The notes beneath the pieces are model-generated. The model had not been told where the DNA came from, made no database searches, and saw nothing but the letters and a program-made list of their open reading frames with translations. A DNA stretch of 8,485 bases from Sulfurimonas sp. (GTDB taxonomy: Bacteria; Campylobacterota; Campylobacteria; Campylobacterales; Sulfurimonadaceae): assembly GCA_030673275.1 (NCBI GenBank), contig DAOVJL010000038.1:1-8485 (forward strand), given 5' to 3'. The stretch's first letter is position 1, and each line of letters opens with the position of its first letter. The position numbers were made by a program, and so were the translations under genes. This document shows, one piece after another, positions 1 through 7,583 of the stretch.

Positions 1-591
1 AATTACCTTGAAGCTGCTAAGCCGGTAATAGAAAGTCGTATACTAATGGATAAATTACGAGATACCTCACTTAGAGATGGAATGACAGGTCTTTATAATA
101 GAAGATTCTTAGAAGAGATGATAGATAAAATCATGAGTCAGTCTGAAAGAAATAAAGACACCTACAGTATTATGATGTTAGATGTTGATTTCTTTAAAAT
201 GGTAAATGACACATATGGACATGATATCGGTGACATGGTAATAGTAGAAATCGGAAAACTATTAAAAGACAGTATTCGTGATGCTGATCTTGCTATTAGA
301 TACGGAGGAGAAGAGTTTGTAGTAATGCTTCATAATGCGAGTGATGAAGGAACACTACAAGTAGCAAATAAGATACACTCTGCATTTGCCAACCTTATTT
401 TTAATGTTGGACCAGGAGAGACTATGCAAAAAACAATGAGTATAGGTATATCCAAATATCCAACCGATGGAGATACTATCTGGAAAACTATTAAGTTTGC
501 TGATACTGCTCTTTATGTTGCAAAAACAACTGGTAGAAACAAGGTAGTAAGTTATACGAAAGAGATGTCGGAAAATGATGAGTTACGCTAA
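1..591 (+). CDS. GGDEF-domain diguanylate cyclase, C-terminal part (5' end outside window)
   Basis: The frame is open from the first base, so the first ATG at 46 is internal and not the start. The visible 196 residues are almost entirely one GGDEF domain, which makes cyclic di-GMP from two GTP. It begins with a typical entry motif (DGMTGLYNRRFLEE). Next come the metal- and GTP-binding DVDFFKMVND and GHDIGD segments, then the signature GGEEF (residues 102-106 of the visible part, nt 304-318). An RxxD product-inhibition site (RDAD, nt 277-288) lies exactly five residues before it. An intact active site and I-site suggest a working cyclase under feedback inhibition. The short lead-in before the domain fits a linker from an upstream sensor domain, which cannot be seen. 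The gene ends with TAA and faces mrp across a convergent gap. Confidence 0.93.
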   Translation, partial: NYLEAAKPVIESRILMDKLRDTSLRDGMTGLYNRRFLEEMIDKIMSQSERNKDTYSIMMLDVDFFKMVNDTYGHDIGDMVIVEIGKLLKDSIRDADLAIRYGGEEFVVMLHNASDEGTLQVANKIHSAFANLIFNVGPGETMQKTMSIGISKYPTDGDTIWKTIKFADTALYVAKTTGRNKVVSYTKEMSENDELR

Positions 592-604
592 ACATTAGTA
601 ACTT

Positions 605-753
605 AAATCAAAATAGCGACGTAACTTCTGCGTCGTTACGCTTGTTTCTCTACTTCTTATATTGTATTGCTAAAGAAAAAATACTCTAAATTCACTCATA
701 CTAAAGTACGCTTCCTCACTAAACTCCTTTAATTTAGAGCACTCTTTTGATTT
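605..753 (-). repeat. Structured intergenic repeat, copy C (expanded, about 149 bp)
   Basis: Read on the minus strand, this copy shares the landmarks of copies A and B: an AAAGAGT start, a GAGGAA box before an inner hairpin, an ACGACGCA block, and a CGCTATTTTGATTT end. The terminal inverted repeats at 605-618 and 740-753 read AAATCAAAATAGCG and, reverse-complemented, AAATCAAAAGAGTG. The inner hairpin is 697-702 with 705-710, and has one wobble pair in the minus-strand RNA. Unlike the other copies it carries about 50 extra bases. These create an additional 9-bp perfect stem (CTCTAAATT at 684-692 with AATTTAGAG at 731-739) that encloses the inner hairpin. A small GTAAC/GTTAC hairpin lies at 621-639. 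Confidence 0.65.
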
Positions 754-820
754 GATAAAATTCAAAAAAAAAACAAAAGTTAAAATATTAAAATTATAAA
801 AAGAAAAACAAAGAGTAAAA

Positions 821-921
821 AAAATTTAAAGAGTGGTGTAATTGCTAGGCGTGTTCGAGGAAAGATACTCTAGTATCTGACGAGAGCAACAACGACGCAA
901 GTGCGCCGCTATTTGAATTTT
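821..921 (+). repeat. Structured intergenic repeat, copy A (about 101 bp)
   Basis: The element is an imperfect palindrome. The arms 821-845 and 897-921 pair over 25 positions with 19 Watson-Crick pairs, 4 G-U wobbles (in plus-strand RNA) and 2 G/A-type mismatches. At the centre is a perfect 7-bp hairpin, AGATACT (863-869) with AGTATCT (872-878). It is flanked by GAGGAA on the left and GACGAG on the right, as in copy B. Read on the minus strand, downstream of mrp, the long hairpin is followed by a run of eight T (817-824), so it could also terminate mrp transcription. Confidence 0.75.
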
Positions 922-935
922 ATAAAAGGCTTACC

Positions 936-2045
936 CTATGTGCTACAAGCAGAAACACCTGGAGGTGTAGTCGGCTGTACTGACTCATTTGAAGCCCCAC
1001 CCTTAGCATTAACCTCTTCAATTGTTTTCCAAATTGATTCAGCAGCTGCCATATAACGTTTAGCACTCTCAGAAGTTGGATCAACAAAAGTAATTGGTTT
1101 ACCTTCATCTCCACCAGTTCTGATACTTGGCTCAATTGGAATCTCAGCAATTATCTCAGTATCAAACTCTTTAGCCATAGGTCCAGATGTCCCTTTTCCA
1201 AAGATATCATACTCAACACCAGTATCTGGTGCAATAAATCCGCTCATATTCTCAACAATTCCGGCAATAGGAATATCAAGTTTTTTGAACATGTCTAATG
1301 AACGTCGAGAATCATCAATAGATACAGCTTGAGGAGTTGTAACAGTTAAACCGGCAGTTACAGGAACGCTTTGAGCCAAAGTAAGCTGAGCATCACCAGT
1401 TCCCGGAGGCATATCGATAACTAAGACATCTAACTCAGACCAAAGGATATCTCTTAAGAACTGCTCGATAGCTTTCATAATCATAGCACCACGCCACATA
1501 AGTGACTGACCCTCTTCCATTAGTGAACCCATAGACATCATCTCAATACCATAAGCTTTAATAGGAAGAACTTTATTTCCAGTTACTTCAGGCTTAACAT
1601 CTGAAACACCCATCATACGAGGTATATTTGGACCATAGATATCAGCATCTAGCAGACCGACTTTTTTACCTTGTGCTGCAAGAGCAATAGCAATATTTAC
1701 AGATGTAGTTGATTTACCAACCCCACCCTTGCCTGAACTTACCATTAAAAAGTTTTTTACATGCGGAGCAATATTTTTACTTTTTGGAGCAGCTTGAGCT
1801 TCCGGCATTTTTGGAGCTTTAATATTTGCTGTTATATTTTCTGCACCAACAGCCTTAAGTTCTTTAACTGCATCATCTTTGATTTGCTGTGCAACTTCTG
1901 GAGCACTTGAAGTAATCTCTACATTGAAACTAACATCATTACCATTAATCTCTATACTATTTACAAAACCGAAAGTTACAATATCCTTAGTAAAACCAGG
2001 ATATAAAACTTTTGATAGTGCTGAATTTACAATTTCATTAGTCAT
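936..2045 (-). CDS. mrp: Mrp/NBP35-family P-loop ATPase (Fe-S carrier type) lacking the CxxC motif
   Basis: The product is 369 residues. An N-terminal MIP18/DUF59-type domain (about 3-78) is followed by a linker rich in Ala, Pro and Lys, then an Mrp ATPase domain (about 97-345). The deviant Walker A is GKGGVGKST (105-113), the switch region is DADIYGPN (133-140) and Walker B is VLVIDMPPGTGD (207-218). Family members (ApbC/Mrp, Ind1, NBP35) bind and transfer a bridging [4Fe-4S] cluster through a CxxC after the NMSxF segment. Here that position reads NMSGFIAPDTG (267-277) with no cysteine, and the only cysteine in the protein is Cys367 near the C-terminus. A scaffold role by the standard mechanism is therefore doubtful, although the ATPase looks intact. 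The start is supported by AAGGA 11 nt upstream. The gene follows thiC by 88 bp on the same strand. C. jejuni also has mrp beside ispDF (from memory). Confidence 0.93.
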   Translation of the reverse strand: MTNEIVNSALSKVLYPGFTKDIVTFGFVNSIEINGNDVSFNVEITSSAPEVAQQIKDDAVKELKAVGAENITANIKAPKMPEAQAAPKSKNIAPHVKNFLMVSSGKGGVGKSTTSVNIAIALAAQGKKVGLLDADIYGPNIPRMMGVSDVKPEVTGNKVLPIKAYGIEMMSMGSLMEEGQSLMWRGAMIMKAIEQFLRDILWSELDVLVIDMPPGTGDAQLTLAQSVPVTAGLTVTTPQAVSIDDSRRSLDMFKKLDIPIAGIVENMSGFIAPDTGVEYDIFGKGTSGPMAKEFDTEIIAEIPIEPSIRTGGDEGKPITFVDPTSESAKRYMAAAESIWKTIEEVNAKGGASNESVQPTTPPGVSACST

Positions 2046-2095
2046 AATATATATTTTCCTTTATAAATTTAAGTTTGAAACTCTATCATATTTAA

Positions 2096-2116
2096 ATAAG
2101 ACAAAAATTGTCTTAT
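2096..2116 (-). terminator. Perfect 9-bp hairpin between thiC and mrp
   Basis: ATAAGACAA (2096-2104) and TTGTCTTAT (2108-2116) form a 9-bp perfect stem with a 3-base loop, 17 bp past the thiC stop. Only a short, interrupted T/A-rich stretch follows on the minus strand. It may be a weak terminator or attenuator between thiC and mrp, or an operator-like palindrome. The mrp coding start is 50 bp further on. Confidence 0.4.
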
Positions 2117-2133
2117 ATCAATACTTTCATTTT

Positions 2134-3540
<1,407 letters not shown>

Positions 3541-3558
3541 CTAAAATATTATATATTA

Positions 3559-3587
3559 TATATATTAAGTAATGGAAATATAATCAA
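3559..3587 (-). promoter_or_regulatory. Candidate thiC promoter
   Basis: Read on the minus strand, TTGATT (3587-3582) and TATATA (3564-3559) are separated by 17 bp, in a good position ahead of the thiC ribosome binding site at 3538-3543. The whole gap is so AT-rich that other -10-like hexamers exist, so this assignment is tentative. Confidence 0.3.
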
Positions 3588-3676
3588 ATAAAGTTAATAT
3601 AATATTAAGTAGATAATTTGAATTAATTTTTTATAAAATTTTTGTTATATCAAGATAAAAAAAAGCATAAGAAGTG

Positions 3677-3682
3677 TATAAT
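3677..3682 (+). promoter_or_regulatory. Candidate -10 element for the ispDF operon
   Basis: A perfect TATAAT lies 31 bp before the ispDF start codon, preceded by TG and by an A/T-rich stretch (3635-3669). No good -35 hexamer lies at the usual distance. That is acceptable for Campylobacterota, whose vegetative promoters rely on the -10 box and upstream T/A-rich periodicity. Confidence 0.5.
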
Positions 3683-3703
3683 TTCGTAACACTTTAAAAA
3701 AGT

Positions 3704-3708
3704 AGGAG
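3704..3708 (+). promoter_or_regulatory. Ribosome binding site fixing the TTG start of ispDF
   Basis: AGGAG sits 5 nt before the TTG at 3714. No ATG or GTG in this frame lies closer, and the protein then begins directly with the IspD strand LTLILLAAG, so TTG is very likely the real start. Confidence 0.75.
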
Positions 3709-3713
3709 CTTTA

Positions 3714-4835
3714 TTGTCTAACTTAACGCTTATTTTACTTGCAGCAGGTAGTTCTAGCCGTTTTGAACTTGATGTTAAAAAGCAATGGATTAGAGTTGGT
3801 CATCAACCTTTGTGGCAATTTGTAGCAGATAGATGTGAAAAAACTAAACACTTTGATAAGATTATTGTAACTTCTTCGTCAGATGATATAGAGTTTATGA
3901 AAAACTATTCAGATTATACATTTATAGAGGGTGGTAATACCAGACAGGAATCTTTGAAAAATTCTCTAAATGCAGTAGATACTGAATATGTTTTAGTAAG
4001 TGATATTGCTCGCTCATGCATAAGCGAAAATTTCTTAAAAGAGATAATATCTCATATAGGAAAGAGTGAGTGTATTGTCCCTTATCTTAATGTTAATGAC
4101 ACCATAGTATATGAAGACAAAACTATAGACAGAGACAAAGTAAAACGAATTCAAACACCGCAACTCTCGCTAACTCGCGCAATTAAAGATGCATTAAATA
4201 CGGATGAAGAGTTTACAGATGAGAGTAGTGCCATTGTTGCAAATGGTGGCTCAAGAGAATTTATTTTAGGTGATAAAGATGCTCATAAAATAACTCATCT
4301 GCAAGATTTAAAAAAATTGTCATGTCTAAGTTTACCATCAACTGATACACTGAGTGGAACCGGTTTTGATGTTCACGCTTTTGATGAAAAGGGCGACATG
4401 TATCTTGGCGGTGTTAAAGTAGACTCTAGCCTTGGTTTTAAAGCACATAGTGATGGTGATGTAGCCATTCATGCGCTTATTGATGCTCTTTTAGGTGCTG
4501 CTGGGATGGGAGATATCGGTATGATGTTCCCAGATAGTGATGACATGTACAAAGGGATTGACTCTAAGGAATTGTTAAAAACAGTTGTTACGAAACTATA
4601 CAATTTTGGTTTTGTAATAATAAATGTAGATTTAACAATAGCGTGCGAAAAACCAAGAATCGGCAACTATAAACTACCGATGAGAAAAGTGCTAAGTTCT
4701 ATTTTAAATATAGATTCTAGTAGAGTGAACATAAAAGCTACAACAACTGAAAAGCTCGGCTTCATAGGCAGAGGCGAAGGTGTTGGGGTGATTGCAAATG
4801 CAAATTTAAAATATTTTGATTGGACAAAAATTTGA
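3714..4835 (+). CDS. ispDF: Bifunctional IspD/IspF enzyme of the MEP isoprenoid pathway
   Basis: The 373-residue fusion carries out two MEP-pathway steps: MEP cytidylyltransferase (IspD) and 2-C-methyl-D-erythritol 2,4-cyclodiphosphate synthase (IspF). The IspD half (about 1-205) has LAAGSSSRF with Arg16 and KKQ with Lys23, the usual catalytic pair. It also has DIAR (97-100) in place of the commoner DAAR, QTPQ (147-150) and Lys192 in HKIT. The IspF half (about 213-373) has GTGFDVHAF (Asp219 and His221) and AHSDGDV (244-250). His253 completes the three expected metal ligands. GDIGMMFPD (266-274) and the KATTTEKLGFIGRGEG block (341-356) follow. Both active sites look complete. IspDF fusion is known in Campylobacterota and some Alphaproteobacteria. 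The start is TTG, and the stop overlaps the next gene's start. Confidence 0.95.
   Translation: MSNLTLILLAAGSSSRFELDVKKQWIRVGHQPLWQFVADRCEKTKHFDKIIVTSSSDDIEFMKNYSDYTFIEGGNTRQESLKNSLNAVDTEYVLVSDIARSCISENFLKEIISHIGKSECIVPYLNVNDTIVYEDKTIDRDKVKRIQTPQLSLTRAIKDALNTDEEFTDESSAIVANGGSREFILGDKDAHKITHLQDLKKLSCLSLPSTDTLSGTGFDVHAFDEKGDMYLGGVKVDSSLGFKAHSDGDVAIHALIDALLGAAGMGDIGMMFPDSDDMYKGIDSKELLKTVVTKLYNFGFVIINVDLTIACEKPRIGNYKLPMRKVLSSILNIDSSRVNIKATTTEKLGFIGRGEGVGVIANANLKYFDWTKI
4822..4824 (+). promoter_or_regulatory. Weak GGA ribosome binding site inside ispDF for the regulator gene
   Basis: GGA lies 7 nt before the TTG at 4832. The alternative in-frame TTG at 4820 has no purine-rich site ahead of it. This, and the family-typical MKILIIENE start, favours 4832. 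The TTG overlaps the ispDF stop as TTGA, so translation is probably coupled. Confidence 0.5.
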
Positions 4836-5719
4836 AAATACTAATTATAGAAAATGAAATTTATCTAGCACAAAGTATCGCTACAAAACTTAGCGAATTA
4901 GGTCATATTTGTGAAATGTGTACATCAACAAAAGATGCGATAAAAAGTAACAACTACGATGTTGTATTACTATCTACAAATATAAATGGTCAAGACTTTA
5001 ACCCGCTAATTGATACATTTAAAAAATCTATTATAATTTTAATGGTTTCATATATTAGTAATGATACTGTTTCTAAGCCATTATCATCCGGTGCTAAAGA
5101 TTATATATTAAAACCGTTTATGATTGAAGAACTGATAAGAAAGATAAATCACTATCAGGATTATGAAAAACTAAAAAAGAAAAATGAAGCATATGATAAA
5201 TATTTGACTCATTCTTTCTCAACAGTAACCACAGAACATAACTATAATAATATAGAGCTTCCTCTTTTTATATCTTCATCTTATCAAAAACATGCAGATT
5301 CTTTCGCATTTGAATATGCAAAAGAGAAAAACTTGCCCCTTCACTTCATAACACTGAGCGATCCAAAAGCTATGAGTGAAATTGAATCAATCACTGGAAA
5401 CTCTGTAATATATATTATAGATTTACAAACTCTAAAGAAGGTCGATAGAAAAGCCTTATATACACTTATTGAGAATAAAAAAGTAATTATCTCAAGTACA
5501 GATAAAATTGAAGATGAAGGGTTTGAGGTCTTAGAAATTAAGAGTGAAAACAACATCTTTGACCAAGGAGAGATTCTCCCAATTGAAGATTATGTAAAAT
5601 TTATAGTTTTAAACTATCAACATAAGTTTCCAGATACTGAGTTATCAAAAAAACTAGGAATAAGCCGTAAAAGTTTATGGGAAAAACGAAAAAAATATGA
5701 CATCGTCAAGAAAAAATAA
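4832..5719 (+). CDS. cemR: Atypical orphan response regulator, HP1021/Cj1608 (CemR) type
   Basis: With the start at TTG 4832 the product is 295 residues. Residues 1-115 form a CheY-like receiver: acidic residues ENE (7-9), Ser73 at the Ser/Thr switch position and Lys94 in DYILKPF. The phospho-acceptor site in VVLLSTN reads Ser48 instead of Asp, so it cannot be phosphorylated in the usual way. A middle region (about 140-245) has alternating strands and helices without Walker motifs. The C-terminus (about 250-290) is a FIS/NtrC-type helix-turn-helix, with DTELSKKLGISRKSLWEKRKKY (268-289) as its core. This layout and the position after ispDF match HP1021 of Helicobacter pylori and Cj1608 of C. 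jejuni. These are known as phosphorylation-independent global regulators of energy metabolism, and HP1021 also binds oriC and senses redox. The only two cysteines form a CxxC (Cys27, Cys30). It is a cytoplasmic DNA-binding protein, and its symbol follows the proposed name CemR. Confidence 0.88.
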   Translation: MKILIIENEIYLAQSIATKLSELGHICEMCTSTKDAIKSNNYDVVLLSTNINGQDFNPLIDTFKKSIIILMVSYISNDTVSKPLSSGAKDYILKPFMIEELIRKINHYQDYEKLKKKNEAYDKYLTHSFSTVTTEHNYNNIELPLFISSSYQKHADSFAFEYAKEKNLPLHFITLSDPKAMSEIESITGNSVIYIIDLQTLKKVDRKALYTLIENKKVIISSTDKIEDEGFEVLEIKSENNIFDQGEILPIEDYVKFIVLNYQHKFPDTELSKKLGISRKSLWEKRKKYDIVKKK

Positions 5720-6887
5720 AACTCTTTTAATAGATACAGAGGCTGCTTCTGCACTAGAACTATTAAAAGATGGTCTACTTGCTCCCGTATATTCTTTAAT
5801 GGGTTTAGCACAAAGTGAAGATGTCATAAAAACAGGTCTTATTGACAATAAATCTTTTCCTTTCCCTTTTATACTGGCTCCATCAGGAAAACTTAATGCC
5901 GAAGTATTAAGCTCACTTAAAAACGGTGAAGAGATCACAATCCTTTTTGAGGATAAACCTTTTGCAACCCTGATTGTTGATGAAGTTTTTAATATAGACC
6001 CCAGTGAAAGAATAAAACAGATCTATGGAACAGATGATTTGACTCACCCTGGTGTTTCGACTACAATGAATAGACTCGGCTCTTTGGCTGTTAGTGGAGA
6101 GTATGAACTATTAAACAAATCAAGTAATACAAATAAACAAAAAATTGTTGATGCTAAAAAATTAATATCTGCAAAACACACAACTGCTATTGTTATGGCA
6201 GCAAATCCTTTACATCGCGGACATGAAAGATTAATACGTCAAGCTTTAGACAATACAGACCTTCTAGTTATATTTTTACTAAAACCATATACCGAATCAA
6301 ACCTATCATATGAAATAAGAAGAGAAGCTCTAGAATTTTTTATAAATAATTTTTTAACAAAAAACAATGTTGTAGTTGTTCCATTGGAGAATAGTTACCT
6401 TTTTGCCGGATATAATGAAATAATAATCGATGCGATTGTTGCTAAAAACTATGGCTGCGATAGACTTACAGTTGGTAGAAACCATGCAGGACTTGGAATG
6501 TTTTATGATTGCAATTTCAATAAATCAATTATAGATAAAGTTGTAGGAATAGATGTAGAAATCACTGTAGCTAGTGAGTATGTTTACTGCGACAAATGTA
6601 CAACACTGGTTAGTAAAAATACTTGTCCACATGGACAACACCATCAAATATCATATCATGCAGATTCTATTTTAGAACTTTTGGAGTTAGGTATTTTACC
6701 TCCAACAATGCTTATTAGAAAAGAGATTTCAGCTGTGATCCTTTCAAAACTGTTTCCAAACAGATTTAAGAATTTAGAAAAACTCTATTATGATATTTTA
6801 CCTGTTGAAGGGCTTTTAAAAGAGCATACTGAAAAAGATTTTTACCTAGACTTGATGAAACTCTACCAAACAACATCACTGACATAG
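5697..6887 (+). CDS. Sulfate adenylyltransferase (ATP sulfurylase)-like protein with altered active site
   Basis: The product is 396 residues with the ATP-sulfurylase layout: an N-terminal PUA-like domain (about 10-155) and a nucleotidyltransferase domain (about 160-345). The nucleotide-binding motif is present as NPLHRGH (170-176), and the second motif as VGRNHAGLG (259-267). However, the sulfate/ATP QxRN motif before it is changed to MAAN (167-170), losing the catalytic Gln and Arg. The usual ISGTxLR segment after the zinc site reads ISYHADSIL (318-326). Cysteines of the bacterial zinc site are kept: Cys298, Cys301 and Cys310, followed by His312, His315 and His316. It is therefore a family member that probably does not activate sulfate in the standard way. 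Another nucleotidyl transfer or a regulatory role is possible but unproven. The ATG overlaps the regulator gene by 23 bp and has only a weak, distant GGGA, so translational coupling is likely. C. jejuni Cj1609 occupies the same place (from memory). Confidence 0.82.
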   Translation: MTSSRKNKTLLIDTEAASALELLKDGLLAPVYSLMGLAQSEDVIKTGLIDNKSFPFPFILAPSGKLNAEVLSSLKNGEEITILFEDKPFATLIVDEVFNIDPSERIKQIYGTDDLTHPGVSTTMNRLGSLAVSGEYELLNKSSNTNKQKIVDAKKLISAKHTTAIVMAANPLHRGHERLIRQALDNTDLLVIFLLKPYTESNLSYEIRREALEFFINNFLTKNNVVVVPLENSYLFAGYNEIIIDAIVAKNYGCDRLTVGRNHAGLGMFYDCNFNKSIIDKVVGIDVEITVASEYVYCDKCTTLVSKNTCPHGQHHQISYHADSILELLELGILPPTMLIRKEISAVILSKLFPNRFKNLEKLYYDILPVEGLLKEHTEKDFYLDLMKLYQTTSLT

Positions 6888-6908
6888 CACTAGTGTGATG
6901 GGCTTCCT

Positions 6909-6958
6909 GCCGAAGGAAACTAAGCGTTAGCGTAGCCAAAAGAATTACTTCCTTTGGC
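6909..6958 (+). other. Hairpin with alternative fold in the pgpA leader
   Basis: GCCGAAGGAA (6909-6918) pairs with TTCCTTTGGC (6949-6958) over 10 bp with one G-U, enclosing a 30-base loop that contains AGCGTTAGCGTAGCC. Two smaller hairpins compete with it: TTCCT/AGGAA (6904-6908 with 6914-6918) and ATTAC/GTAAT (6944-6948 with 6959-6963). The latter's loop is exactly the right arm of the long stem. Confidence 0.45.
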
Positions 6959-6968
6959 GTAATAAATT

Positions 6969-6992
6969 AAAATGGAGGGTTCCCTTCATTTT
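6969..6992 (+). terminator. 10-bp hairpin just upstream of the pgpA ribosome binding site
   Basis: AAAATGGAGG (6969-6978) pairs with CCTTCATTTT (6983-6992) over 10 bp with one G-U and a 4-base loop. The run of four T ending the stem is weak for an intrinsic terminator. The hairpin ends 13 nt before the AAGGA of pgpA, so it could equally be an attenuator, a processing site, or part of an intergenic repeat. Confidence 0.4.
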
Positions 6993-7015
6993 GTGAAACA
7001 AAATTAAGGAATTAA

Positions 7016-7528
7016 ATGAATTGGTTTTTTATAACATTAGGCTATAGTGGTCTTGCTCCAAAAGCGCCTGGAACTGTAGGAACTCTTGTTTCACTACCTC
7101 TTGGAATGTTAATACTTATATATTTTGATGCTCAAACTCTTTTCTTGGCTACTCTTCTAATAAGCATAATAGCTATTCGTGAGATAAATAAATATGAAGA
7201 AAAAAGCGGTATTCATGACGATAAACGCATTGTTATAGATGAGTTGGCAGGTATGTGGTTTGCACTAAGCGTTGCTCCTGCTATCACTGTTGGACTTAGT
7301 GAAGTTACGGATTTACAAAACGGTTTTCTTGTGCAGAGTCTACTCTCTTTTGTTCTCTTTAGATACTTCGATATAGCAAAGCCATCTATAATAGGCAGAC
7401 TTGACCGTGAAGCAAAAGGCGGTGTTGGTGTTATGGGTGATGACATCGTTGCCGGTTTCGTTGCAGGAATACTAAGTGCACTTATCTGGCAAGGGTGGTT
7501 AACTTTAGAAGCAATGCACCTATTTTAG
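7016..7528 (+). CDS. pgpA: Phosphatidylglycerophosphatase A
   Basis: The 170-residue membrane protein dephosphorylates phosphatidylglycerophosphate to phosphatidylglycerol at the inner membrane. Family motifs are APKAPGTVGT (14-23), the DDKRIVIDELAGM block (68-80) with its acidic residues, FDIAKP (118-123) and GGVGVMGDDIVAG (135-147). The length is normal for PgpA. Hydrophobic segments at about 24-38, 42-54, 80-95, 104-117 and 143-160 fit a multi-pass protein. AAGGA lies 5 nt before the ATG. It is the last plus-strand gene of the ispDF cluster but is separated from the preceding gene by a 128-bp hairpin-rich leader, so it may have its own expression control. Confidence 0.95.
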   Translation: MNWFFITLGYSGLAPKAPGTVGTLVSLPLGMLILIYFDAQTLFLATLLISIIAIREINKYEEKSGIHDDKRIVIDELAGMWFALSVAPAITVGLSEVTDLQNGFLVQSLLSFVLFRYFDIAKPSIIGRLDREAKGGVGVMGDDIVAGFVAGILSALIWQGWLTLEAMHLF

Positions 7529-7583
7529 TATAATGTTTGTATAAAACTTTATGAAATAATATAAAAAAAAAGAACTTTTGAAT

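Larger units (their letters stand above)
592..935. other. 344-bp non-coding convergent junction between the GGDEF gene and mrp
   Basis: There is no credible gene here. The gap holds two copies of one structured repeat pointing away from each other: copy C at 605-753 (read on the minus strand) and copy A at 821-921 (read on the plus strand). Between them, 754-820 is very A-rich, with an A10 run at 764-773 and an A8 run at 817-824. The outer ends of the copies lie 13 bp and 14 bp from the stop codons of the GGDEF gene and mrp. Both transcripts would therefore run into a strong potential hairpin just after their coding regions. Confidence 0.8.

Noticed and set aside
643..649. TGTTTCT, matching the HP1021-type box I recall as TGTT[TA]C[TA]
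   Set aside because: A short degenerate 7-mer is expected several times by chance in 8.5 kb of AT-rich DNA. This one lies inside repeat copy C, not at a promoter.
605..921. An insertion sequence bounded by the inverted copies C and A
   Set aside because: Only 67 bp of A-rich DNA lies between them, with no transposase frame and no clear target-site duplication. A MITE origin of single copies remains possible.
592..935. A CRISPR array, given several similar elements
   Set aside because: Copies are long, few, inverted and palindromic. There are no short regularly spaced direct repeats and no cas genes.
920..1150. 76-residue minus-strand frame overlapping the mrp 3' end
   Set aside because: It is an alternative frame of mrp with Leu/Gln-rich noise and no ribosome binding site. 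The mrp frame is clearly the coding one.
2085..2090. TATGAT (minus strand) as a -10 for a separate mrp promoter
   Set aside because: No -35 lies at a proper distance, and the AT-rich context makes such hexamers common. It was not listed as a feature.
4820..4831. Earlier TTG start for the response regulator
   Set aside because: No purine-rich site precedes 4820. The start at 4832 gives the family-typical MKILIIENE and the TTGA stop-start overlap.
6888..6895. CACTAGTG 8-bp palindrome after the sulfurylase-like stop
   Set aside because: It is too short to call an operator or terminator on its own.
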